Assembly (NCBI GenBank): GCA_050290785.1
Contig: JBNKIR010000053.1
Location: 1-64,000, forward strand
DNA: 64,000 nucleotides
Direction: 5' to 3'
Source of the DNA: JAAGZL01 sp050290785
GTDB lineage: Bacteria; Pseudomonadota; Gammaproteobacteria; Chromatiales; Chromatiaceae
In this document: positions 55,459 to 63,657 of the stretch, piece by piece
How the letters are laid out: each line of letters begins with the position of its first letter
Position numbering within the stretch: position 1 is the stretch's first letter
Translations under genes and position numbers: made by a program
The notes under the pieces: model-generated
Told to the model about the DNA's origin: nothing
Databases searched by the model: none
What the model saw: the letters and a program-made list of their open reading frames with translations, nothing else

Positions 55459-56147
55459 CACCTATAGATCAGACCCTGCTGACCATACCTATGGCCATGG
55501 CGCTGGGGCTGGTGTTTGGCATGAGCTCCTGTACCATAGCCTGCCTGCCCTTTCTCGGTCCGGTGTTCATCGCCAGCGAGGGCGGTGTACGACGCTCCTG
55601 GCGCATCATGTTGCCATTCTCCCTGGGACGCCTCACCAGCTATGCCCTGCTTGCCACCGCCGCCGGTTTTACCGGTCAGATCCTGGGCAATAGCGCGGCA
55701 AGTCATGAACTGCGCTGGTTGCTGGGGATGGCGGCAGTGATACTGGGTGTGGCAATGTTGCTGCGCCGTCCTGGGCAGGACCAGAACCTCTGCCCAAAAA
55801 AACAGAACAACGAGGTCCCGTTACGACGCGACCTGCGCAGTGAATCATCGCAGGCATTGATGCCAGGAGGTCTGTTCCTGCTCGGCGCGGGCATGGCGTT
55901 GTCCCCATGTGCCCCACTGGGCAGCGTGATCTTCTCAGCAGCGGTAGGCGCGAGCGCCTGGCACGGGTTGTGGCTGGGGCTGAGTTTCGGTCTGGGCGCG
56001 ATCGTGATCCCGACCATTTTTTACGGTATTGGTTTCGCCTGGTTTGGCAACCGTCTGCGCGAACAACTGCACAACAGCCATAAACATATCGTGCGTCTCA
56101 GCGCCGCTTTGCTGATACTTACCGGTACAGGGAATATTCTTGCCTGA
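55455..56147 (+). CDS. CcdA/SafE-like polytopic membrane protein
   Basis: A 230-residue membrane protein with six predicted helices in two halves. Cysteines lie in the first helix (SSCTIACLPF, Cys26 and Cys30) and in the fourth (LSPCAPLG, Cys152), as in DsbD/CcdA-type carriers that move reducing equivalents across the membrane. Automated annotation would probably call it sulfite exporter TauE/SafE or a UreH-like metal permease. It overlaps the activator gene by 4 nt and ends the operon. Either thiol-electron transfer to the periplasm or metal transport would fit its neighbours. Confidence 0.8.
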   Translation: MTPIDQTLLTIPMAMALGLVFGMSSCTIACLPFLGPVFIASEGGVRRSWRIMLPFSLGRLTSYALLATAAGFTGQILGNSAASHELRWLLGMAAVILGVAMLLRRPGQDQNLCPKKQNNEVPLRRDLRSESSQALMPGGLFLLGAGMALSPCAPLGSVIFSAAVGASAWHGLWLGLSFGLGAIVIPTIFYGIGFAWFGNRLREQLHNSHKHIVRLSAALLILTGTGNILA

Positions 56148-56189
56148 GGCCTGACTCCAACAGCTTGTGATTGGAGATCGGGAACATCA

Positions 56190-56266
56190 TTCGCGTAAAT
56201 TTACGGTTATTTGCGTGTCCTTGCGGCCTGCCTTTTAACCTGGATCCCAGCCTGCGCGGTGATGTC
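56190..56266. repeat. Dispersed repeats at the end of the redox operon
   Basis: 56190-56236 (TTCGCGTAAATTTACGGTTA ... GCGGCCTGCC) belongs to the family at 3406 and 8025/8583. 56239-56266 is a TGGATCCC...GTGATG member of the palindrome family seen at 8163, 8530 and 18821. The two families again occur side by side, as in the gdh-der cluster. Confidence 0.6.
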
Positions 56267-56284
56267 TTGCCACGACATTTCTGG

Positions 56285-57829
56285 CTATGCCGACCGGCTT
56301 GCCCGGTGCAGTCGAATATTCAGCATCCGGATGGTGGCGCTCATGGCAGCGAACACCTGGTTGGAGTGCACGCCCCTGGTCTTCAGGCTGCCGGATTCAT
56401 CCCACCAGGTGATAGTACATTCCGTCAGGGCATCTGTCTTACCGCCCTTTGGTATACGCACCTCATAATCCAACAGCTGCGGCACCACCATATCCTGTTT
56501 TTTCAGGACCTTTTTCACGGCGTCCATGAAGGCATCGAAACCACCGTTACCGATACCTGAGGAGAGACGAATCTCATCATTGATCTGCACCTTGATACTG
56601 CAGGTTGATTCAAGCTGCAGACCACTGGTAACCGAACAGTTCAGCAGCTTGATATGCTCATAGTCCCTGCTCTCCAGGACCTCGGCGATGATGAAGGGCA
56701 GGTCCTCCGAGGTGATACTCTTCTTCGAGTCTCCCAGCTCCACCACCCGGTTCAACACCTTCTTCATATTCTCATCGGACAGGGAGATATCCATGCTCTC
56801 CAGATTCTTGAGCAGGGAGGCCTTGCCGCTCATCTTACCCAGGGCATAGCTACGGCGGCGGGCAAAACGCTCCGGAGAGAGTCTGGTCTCATACAGACCA
56901 CCCTTCTTATCGCCATCTGCATGGATACCGCTGGTCTGGGTAAACACATCTGCGCCCACGATGGGGGCGTTATCGGCGATGCGTTTGCCGGAAAAGTTCT
57001 CCACCATCTGGCTCAGGCGGACTATATGAGTCTCATCGATGGAGAGATCCATCCCCATCGTGTCTCTGAGCGCCACCGCCACCTCAGGCAGTGAGGCGTT
57101 GCCGGCCCTCTCCCCCAGACAGTTGACCGTACAGTGGATGGAGCTGACCCCGGCCTTTACCGCCATGAGCGAGTTTGCGGTCGCCAGACCATAGTCGTTG
57201 TGTGGGTGAAAATCGAAACTGGCCTGCGGAAACCTGGTCCGCATGTCGGTTATGCTGGAATAGACCTGCTCAGGCGTTAATACCCCCAGGGTGTCTGGCA
57301 ACATATAGTGGCCTATATCCTGATCGGCCAATCCCTCCATCACGGCATAGACATAATCTGGACTATCGTTATAGCCGTTGGACCAGTCCTCCAGATAGAC
57401 GTTTACCGCCAACCCCTGTCCTTTGGCGTAGGCGATGGTCTGTTTGATATCGGCCAGGTGCTGCTCCAGGGTCTTGTGCAACTGCTCTTCACAATGTTTC
57501 TTACTGCCCTTGGTGAGCAGGTTTATCACCTTACCGCCGGCATCTGATATCCAGTCGACGCTCACCTTGTGATCCACAAATCCCAGGACCTCAACCCTCT
57601 CTTCCAGCCCTTTGGTCTTGGCCCACTCCAGGATGGCGGCAACCGCATCCTTCTCCCCTTCGGAGATGCGGGCAGAGGCCACTTCGACCCGGTCGACCTT
57701 GAGCTGTTCCAGCAGGGCCTTGGCTATGTTCAGCTTTTCTGCTGGAGAAAAGGAGACCCCCTGGGTTTGCTCTCCATCTCGCAGGGTGGTATCGACTATA
57801 TTTACTCTTCTCTGCTCTCTGCTCATCAT
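56285..57829 (-). CDS. Isopropylmalate/citramalate-synthase-like enzyme
   Basis: A 514-residue acyltransferase of the LeuA/CimA family. It has DTTLRDGEQTQGVSF, the metal-binding FHPHNDYGLATAN, TSGIHADG, and a C-terminal regulatory domain from about 370 like LeuA dimer domains. It condenses acetyl-CoA with a 2-oxo acid: pyruvate (citramalate synthase, isoleucine route) or 2-oxoisovalerate (leucine route); choice cannot be fixed by eye. The start overlaps the thrC stop by 4 nt (ATGA). Being coupled to threonine synthase favours isoleucine precursor supply. Confidence 0.82.
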   Translation of the reverse strand: MMSREQRRVNIVDTTLRDGEQTQGVSFSPAEKLNIAKALLEQLKVDRVEVASARISEGEKDAVAAILEWAKTKGLEERVEVLGFVDHKVSVDWISDAGGKVINLLTKGSKKHCEEQLHKTLEQHLADIKQTIAYAKGQGLAVNVYLEDWSNGYNDSPDYVYAVMEGLADQDIGHYMLPDTLGVLTPEQVYSSITDMRTRFPQASFDFHPHNDYGLATANSLMAVKAGVSSIHCTVNCLGERAGNASLPEVAVALRDTMGMDLSIDETHIVRLSQMVENFSGKRIADNAPIVGADVFTQTSGIHADGDKKGGLYETRLSPERFARRRSYALGKMSGKASLLKNLESMDISLSDENMKKVLNRVVELGDSKKSITSEDLPFIIAEVLESRDYEHIKLLNCSVTSGLQLESTCSIKVQINDEIRLSSGIGNGGFDAFMDAVKKVLKKQDMVVPQLLDYEVRIPKGGKTDALTECTITWWDESGSLKTRGVHSNQVFAAMSATIRMLNIRLHRASRSA

Positions 57830-59211
57830 CTATCCGCCAATGTGTCTTGCATAAACTTCTTCACTACAGCGCCATCCGCCTCCAACAGCGCACATCTGGT
57901 ATCTTTGTCCATCAGACCCTGCAACGACGGAGGCGGTTCCGCCTCCACCCCGATGGCCTCTTTTACCGCGTCACCAAACTTGGCCGGATGGGCCGTGGCC
58001 AGACAGACAGTACCCGGTACGCCGTCCGCCGCCTTCACTCCCACAGCGGTGTGTGGGTCCAGGATATACTTACAGTATCTGTATGTGATGCGGATCTGGT
58101 CCAGGGTCTCGGTCTCCCCCACTGCCCTGGCGGTAAACAGCTTGCGCACCCGCTCCTGTTTCTCCTCAGACACCTCCATACGACCATCACGGGCCATGTC
58201 CTCCATGAGACCACGCACCTTGGCCGGATCTTCATCCATCAGATAGAACAGGTAGCGCTCAAAGTTGGATGATATCTGGATATCCATGGAGGGACTCATG
58301 GTGTGATGCACCTGTTGCGCCTCATACACCCCGCTGTTTACAAAGCGGGTGAGGATATCGTTACGATTGGTGGCCAGGATCAGCTTGTCTACCGGCAGCC
58401 CCATACGCATGGCGATATAACCGGCGAAGATGTCACCGAAGTTCCCGGTCGGCACCGAAAAGGTGATACGCCTGTTCGGATTGGCCCCGGTCACCCGTCC
58501 CCAGGCGTAAAAATAGTACACCACCTGGGCCAGGATACGCGCCCAGTTGATGGAGTTGACCGCACCCAGGCTGTACTCCTCCTTAAACTCCAGATCATTG
58601 AACAGCTGCTTCACAATGCTCTGGCCGTCATCGAAGGTGCCCTTGATGGCGATATTGTGTACGTTCTCATCCAGCACGGTGGTCATCTGCCGCTCCTGGA
58701 TGGGAGAGACCCGCTGATGCGGATGGATGATAAAGATGTCTATACGCTTCTGGCCGCGCACACCATAGATGGCGGCCGAGCCGGTATCCCCGGATGTGGC
58801 GCCCAGGATGTTCAGATGGCCGCCGCTGCGTTCCAACAGAAAATCAAACAGGTTGCCCAGAAACTGCAGGGCCACATCCTTGAAGGCGGCAGTGGGACCG
58901 TGGAACAGCTCCAGGATGTGCATATCGCCAATGGGGACCACCGGTGTGATCTCGTCGTGGCTAAAGCTGGCATATGACTTCTCTATAAGCCCGGCCAACT
59001 CTTCGCGGCTGAGGTCATCTCCCACATATGGCAGCATCACCTCAACGGCAAGTTCCTGGAATGAGAGTTGCCCCCACCTTGTTAGCGTCTCCGCATCGAT
59101 GGTCGGGATCTTCTCAGGCAGCAGCAAACCACCATCCGTGGCCAGACCCATCATCACGGCCTGGGAAAAACTGATCGGTTCTACGCCGCCTCTGGTACTG
59201 ATGTAACGCAT
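57826..59211 (-). CDS. thrC: Threonine synthase
   Basis: PLP enzyme making threonine from O-phosphohomoserine. The 461-residue protein has STRGGVEPISFSQAVMMGLA at the N-terminus, the PLP lysine in HGPTAAFKDVALQ, GATSGDTGSAA, and SVPTGNFGDIFAGYIA. This is the longer class I type found in enteric bacteria and yeast. It is upstream of and translationally coupled to the LeuA/CimA-like gene. Confidence 0.96.
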   Translation of the reverse strand: MRYISTRGGVEPISFSQAVMMGLATDGGLLLPEKIPTIDAETLTRWGQLSFQELAVEVMLPYVGDDLSREELAGLIEKSYASFSHDEITPVVPIGDMHILELFHGPTAAFKDVALQFLGNLFDFLLERSGGHLNILGATSGDTGSAAIYGVRGQKRIDIFIIHPHQRVSPIQERQMTTVLDENVHNIAIKGTFDDGQSIVKQLFNDLEFKEEYSLGAVNSINWARILAQVVYYFYAWGRVTGANPNRRITFSVPTGNFGDIFAGYIAMRMGLPVDKLILATNRNDILTRFVNSGVYEAQQVHHTMSPSMDIQISSNFERYLFYLMDEDPAKVRGLMEDMARDGRMEVSEEKQERVRKLFTARAVGETETLDQIRITYRYCKYILDPHTAVGVKAADGVPGTVCLATAHPAKFGDAVKEAIGVEAEPPPSLQGLMDKDTRCALLEADGAVVKKFMQDTLADR

Positions 59212-59258
59212 TTCAGGTCACTACCCTTCTGTTGTTCATAAGTGTGAAAGTATATCAG

Positions 59259-61331
59259 TTATTGGCGCTTGTTTGATTTTTGTCTGCAAGAATTAGCACG
59301 CACGCTTTTCCTCGGTGTGGCCTGTCTCTCAGTGCGATCTGATCGTGACTCATGCCTATATCTGGACTTGTTACCTGTAGTGGACGGCTGAAAAGATGGC
59401 ACCAGGTGTCTCTTTCCATTGCCAATGAGGTCTGCCCGCCCCATCTTCTTCAAAGCCTCACGCAACAGTGGCCAGTTCTCCGGATCGTGGTAACGCAGAA
59501 AGGCCTTGTGCAGGCGGCGTTGACGCAGACCGCGGGCGGTAAAGACCTTCTCCGACCCCCGCCCTACCTTCTTCAGGGGATTACGCCCGCTATGGTACAT
59601 GGCCGAGGCCAGGGCCAGGGGTGTAGGCAGAAAGGCCTGCACCTGATCCGGACGGAAATCATTCTGTTTCAGCCACAGTGCCAAGCTCAGCATATCCTCG
59701 TCAGTAGTCCCGGGATGGGCGGCGATAAAATAGGGGATCAGGTACTGCTCCTTGCCGGCCTCTTGAGAGAACTTGTCGAATAGCTTTTTGAATTTATCGT
59801 AGCTGGCGATACCGGGCTTCATCATCTTTGCCAGTGGTCCGTCCTCGGTGTGCTCCGGCGCTATCTTCAGATAGCCGCCCACATGGTTGGTCACCAGTTC
59901 CTTGATGTATTCCTGGTCGCGCAGCGCCAGATCATAACGCAGGCCGGAGGCGATCAGTACCCGCTTGATCCCAGGAAGTTTGCGGGCACGTCGGTAGAGA
60001 CGAATCAGTGGCTTATGATCGGTCACCATATGTTTACAGATATCCGGATATACACAGGAGAACCTGCGGCACGCCGACTCTATCTCAGGTTTGCGACAAC
60101 GCAGTCGGTACATATTGGCCGTGGGTCCACCCAGGTCGGAGATGGTACCGGTGAAACCCGGGACCGTATCGCGGATGGTCTCGATCTCTCTGAGCACCGA
60201 ACCTTCAGAACGGTTCTGTACTATGCGCCCCTCATGTTCGGTGATGGAGCAAAAACTGCAGCCGCCGAAACAGCCGCGCATGATGTTGACGGAGAAGCGG
60301 ATCATCTCCCAGGCCGGGTTCTTGGCATCACCGTAAGACGGATGGGGCTGGCGAGTGTATGGCAACTCATAGATACGATCCAGCTCTTTGGTCTCCAGAG
60401 GTATGGGTGGCGGATTGATCCAGACATCACGCCTACCGTGCCGCTGCACCAGAGGGCGGGCATTGCCAGGATTGGTCTCCTGATGAAACACCCTGGAGGC
60501 GTGGGCATATACCAGATCATCATTCACCACCTGATCATAGGAAGGCAATCGCACGACACAACCGGGACGTTCTGCATCACCTGTACTCCGCCGGAACCGC
60601 ACCACCTTTCTATCTGTTTTGTCGAAATCTGTGGCATCAACCTCATCCCACCCCTCAGGCAGGTCGGTACACATGAATGCCGTGCCGCGGATATCCCGAA
60701 TCTCGGTGATGCGTTCACCGGCCGCAATCCTGTGGGCCAGCTCGACAACGGCACGTTCCCCATTGCCATAGATCAGCATATCCGCCTTGGAGTCCGGCAG
60801 GATGGAACGGCGCACCTTATCCGACCAGTAGTCATAGTGGGCGATGCGCCGCAGGCTGGCCTCAATACCGCCGATGATGATCGGTACCCCTTTATAGGCC
60901 TCACGCGCCCTCTGGGCGTAGACAGCCACCGAACGGTCGGGACGCCGGCCAGCCTCGCCATTTGGCGTATATGCATCGTTGGAGCGTATGCGCCGGTCAG
61001 AGGTATAGCGATTGACCATGGAGTCCATATTCCCGGCCGTGATGCCAAAGAACAGGTTCGGTCTGCCCAGGACACGAAACGGATCTGCCGATTGCCACTC
61101 CGGCTGGGCAATAATCCCGACCCTGAAACCCTGCTCCTCCAGCAGCCGGCCTATCAGGGCCATACCGAAACTGGGGTGGTCAACATAGGCATCACCGGTA
61201 ACAATGATGACGTCGCAACTATCCCATCCCAGGTCTTCCATCTCCTCACGAGACATGGGGAGAACTGGCGCAACACCAAAGCGGGCGGCCCAATATTTAC
61301 GGTAGGAAAATAGGCTTTTGGCAGACTGCAT
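59259..61331 (-). CDS. ygiQ: YgiQ-family (UPF0313) radical SAM protein
   Basis: A 690-residue B12-binding-type radical SAM protein of unknown substrate. Features: an N-terminal domain starting AKSLFSYRKYWAARFG with VIIVTGDAYVDHPSFG and IIIGGIEASLRRIAHYDYW, the cluster motif RGCFGGCSFCSITEHEGR, and a basic C-terminal tail. I start it at the ATG at 61331; an upstream start at 61364 adds eleven residues with no family match. The family is conserved in proteobacteria but its reaction is not established. Confidence 0.92.
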   Translation of the reverse strand: MQSAKSLFSYRKYWAARFGVAPVLPMSREEMEDLGWDSCDVIIVTGDAYVDHPSFGMALIGRLLEEQGFRVGIIAQPEWQSADPFRVLGRPNLFFGITAGNMDSMVNRYTSDRRIRSNDAYTPNGEAGRRPDRSVAVYAQRAREAYKGVPIIIGGIEASLRRIAHYDYWSDKVRRSILPDSKADMLIYGNGERAVVELAHRIAAGERITEIRDIRGTAFMCTDLPEGWDEVDATDFDKTDRKVVRFRRSTGDAERPGCVVRLPSYDQVVNDDLVYAHASRVFHQETNPGNARPLVQRHGRRDVWINPPPIPLETKELDRIYELPYTRQPHPSYGDAKNPAWEMIRFSVNIMRGCFGGCSFCSITEHEGRIVQNRSEGSVLREIETIRDTVPGFTGTISDLGGPTANMYRLRCRKPEIESACRRFSCVYPDICKHMVTDHKPLIRLYRRARKLPGIKRVLIASGLRYDLALRDQEYIKELVTNHVGGYLKIAPEHTEDGPLAKMMKPGIASYDKFKKLFDKFSQEAGKEQYLIPYFIAAHPGTTDEDMLSLALWLKQNDFRPDQVQAFLPTPLALASAMYHSGRNPLKKVGRGSEKVFTARGLRQRRLHKAFLRYHDPENWPLLREALKKMGRADLIGNGKRHLVPSFQPSTTGNKSRYRHESRSDRTERQATPRKSVRANSCRQKSNKRQ

Positions 61332-61439
61332 AACAATATATTTTAGGAATATTATTCCCGTCAATGATGCGGACTAATGGTCAATATCCCCATAGTAACC
61401 CATGCGCTAATGTACAAAAAACAGATAGGTTTCACGAAC

Positions 61440-61466
61440 TAAAGTTATCCCCCAACCTGCCGATAG
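61440..61466 (+). promoter_or_regulatory. Predicted sigma-28 (FliA) promoter of cheV
   Basis: TAAAGTTA, 11 bp, GCCGATAG: 7/8 and 7/8 matches to the FliA consensus with exact spacing. It lies 92 bp before the cheV start codon. Confidence 0.82.
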
Positions 61467-61557
61467 ATCGCTTGATGGAGGGAAAAGCAGTTATCCGTCA
61501 AACAGTGCGTAAATGGATACAAAAACAAACGGTTACCTGATTACTGGAGAGTTAAAG

Positions 61558-62514
61558 ATGGCAAACTTTATTCAGTCAGTTGATGACAGAACCCGGCTAG
61601 CAGGGACAAATAGACTTGAGGTTCTCCTCTTCAGTCTTGGGAAAGACAATACAACCGAGCGGGACGAGGTATTCGGTATCAATGTGTTCAAGGTCAGGGA
61701 GGTGATGCATGTCCCTGAAATAACCCACGCTCCGGATATGCCGGAAAGCGTTGAGGGGATGGTAAGCCTGCGTGGCGCAATGGTGCCGGTGATCAACCTG
61801 CAGAAATTTTGCGGTGTAAATGCCGACGAAAAACCAAAGATCCTCATGATCACCGAATACAACAAGAATGTTCAGGGTTTCCTGGTGCACTCTGTGGATA
61901 ACATCGAGAGACTGGATTGGGACGAGGTAAAGGCCCCGCCCCCCATGCTGGCCAGCCGCCTGGGCGGCCTTGTCACTGCTGTCGCCGAACTGGAGAACAA
62001 GAAGCTGGTAATGATCATGGACGTGGAGAAGGTCCTGGCAGATACCGCCGGACTCTATGATGAAGATACCTTATACGATGGTATTAAAAAACATGATAAG
62101 AGTGAAGGCATCACCGTCCTGTTCGCCGATGACTCCATAGTGGCCAGAGATCAGATACAAAAGACCATGGAACGCATGGGTCTCAACTATATTGTGACCA
62201 AAAACGGGGCCGAGGCCTGGAATAAGATGAAGGAGATCGCGGACAAGGCAGACACATCCGGACATGCGATTACCGACTATATAAACATCGTACTAACCGA
62301 TGTTGAGATGCCGGAGATGGACGGCTATGTACTCACCCGTAAGATCAAGGCAGATCAGCGATTCAAGGACATTCCTGTGGTCATGCACTCATCCCTCACT
62401 GCAGAGGCGAATCAGGCCCTGGGTAAAGGAGTTGGAGCCGACGCCTATGTGCCCAAGTTCAAGCCATTAGAGCTATCTGCAATGCTGGAAAAGATGATCA
62501 ACCAACACCAGTAG
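61558..62514 (+). CDS. cheV: CheV-type chemotaxis coupling protein (CheW-REC), first copy
   Basis: A 318-residue fusion of a CheW-like domain (about 20-165; FGINVFKVREVMHVP, GMVSLRGAMVPVINL) and a response-regulator receiver domain (about 185-316) with acidic DD in LFADDS, phosphoacceptor Asp in VLTDVEMPEMDGY, the Ser of MHSSL and Lys of VPKF. CheV links receptors to CheA and adapts by phosphorylation. The ATG at 61558 has GGAGAG at 7-nt spacing; a longer reading from 61513 is unsupported. A sigma-28 promoter precedes it. Confidence 0.95.
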   Translation: MANFIQSVDDRTRLAGTNRLEVLLFSLGKDNTTERDEVFGINVFKVREVMHVPEITHAPDMPESVEGMVSLRGAMVPVINLQKFCGVNADEKPKILMITEYNKNVQGFLVHSVDNIERLDWDEVKAPPPMLASRLGGLVTAVAELENKKLVMIMDVEKVLADTAGLYDEDTLYDGIKKHDKSEGITVLFADDSIVARDQIQKTMERMGLNYIVTKNGAEAWNKMKEIADKADTSGHAITDYINIVLTDVEMPEMDGYVLTRKIKADQRFKDIPVVMHSSLTAEANQALGKGVGADAYVPKFKPLELSAMLEKMINQHQ

Positions 62515-62585
62515 CTCAAGTTCCACTCTACAGACAGATAAACGTCTTTAGCCAGAGTCAATGCTGCAACAAGGAATACACATAA

Positions 62586-63512
62586 TTGGCTTACAAAAGT
62601 GAACACGCAACAAATGCAGATGTGGATTCCGGCAACAGGCTGGAACTTCTGCTATTTTACCTTGGAGGTGAGCAACGCTTTGGTATAAACGTGCTTAAGA
62701 TGCAGGAAGTCATTCCGTGCCCCGCTCTTACCCAGCTGCCACAATCACATCCCACGGTTATTGGCGTAAGTCATTTGCGCGGAGTAACACTCTCCATCAT
62801 AGATCTATCGGCCGCAATAGGTAATAGACGACTACCGCCGAACGAAAACAATCTGGCCATAATCGCAGAATTCAACCGCAGAATTCAGGGGTTCCTGGTA
62901 AGCAGCATCGATAAGATAGTGGTAAAGGACTGGAGCGACGTACGCCCACCACCCAAAGGGACCACATCTAAAAGTTATATATCTGGCGTGATTGAGATAG
63001 ACAATGATCTTGTAGAGATATTGGATATTGAGCGCATATTGGTGGAAGTCCTAGGTATAGATCCTGATCTTGGATCAATAGAAGGATTTGACTCCAGTGA
63101 ATACATATCAGACAACCAGATGGTTCTTATCGTCGATGACTCTACGGTAGCTCTAAAGCAGACATCACGCACACTGGATGAGGTAAACATACCGCATATA
63201 ACAGCAAGAGACGGACGTGAAGCTCTGGAACTACTTAATGACTATCTGTCATCCGGCAGCAAAATCACGGACTGCATAGCCATGGTAATTTCTGATATTG
63301 AGATGCCTGAGATGGACGGATACACGCTGGTAAAAAACATCAGAAAGACACCAGAAATGAAAGACCTCTATATACTACTCCACACATCACTGAACGGAAG
63401 CATTAATGTTGAGATGGCAAAAAAATGTGGCGCCAATGATATCCTGGAGAAATTTGTACCTGAAGAACTGATTGCAGCCGTGACGCGCGGACTGAAAGAG
63501 ATCAACAACTAA
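62586..63512 (+). CDS. cheV: CheV-type chemotaxis coupling protein, second copy
   Basis: A 308-residue CheW-REC protein, 71 bp after the first cheV and probably in the same transcript. CheW part: FGINVLKMQEVIPCPAL and GVSHLRGVTLSIIDL. Receiver: IVDDST, VISDIEMPEMDGYTL with the phosphoacceptor Asp, LHTSL, and EKFVP for the conserved Lys. The start is a TTG at 62586 with AAGGA 10 nt upstream, which may lower its expression relative to the first copy. Sequence divergence from copy one is large for such close neighbours, so the duplication is probably old. Confidence 0.92.
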   Translation: MAYKSEHATNADVDSGNRLELLLFYLGGEQRFGINVLKMQEVIPCPALTQLPQSHPTVIGVSHLRGVTLSIIDLSAAIGNRRLPPNENNLAIIAEFNRRIQGFLVSSIDKIVVKDWSDVRPPPKGTTSKSYISGVIEIDNDLVEILDIERILVEVLGIDPDLGSIEGFDSSEYISDNQMVLIVDDSTVALKQTSRTLDEVNIPHITARDGREALELLNDYLSSGSKITDCIAMVISDIEMPEMDGYTLVKNIRKTPEMKDLYILLHTSLNGSINVEMAKKCGANDILEKFVPEELIAAVTRGLKEINN

Positions 63513-63657
63513 CACCACGCCACCCCGTTATACCAGTAGCAGGAAATTCACATCATACAAGCCATTAAGATTGCTATTGCAGAATAAGGATCTGTGATAC
63601 AAACTTATCGAAACCAATTATCTATCCACAGTAACCCCCAATGAGAGTAGCTCTATC

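Noticed and set aside
59850..61313. 487-codon plus-strand open frame antisense to ygiQ
   Set aside because: Shadow of ygiQ, whose radical SAM motifs are unmistakable on the other strand.
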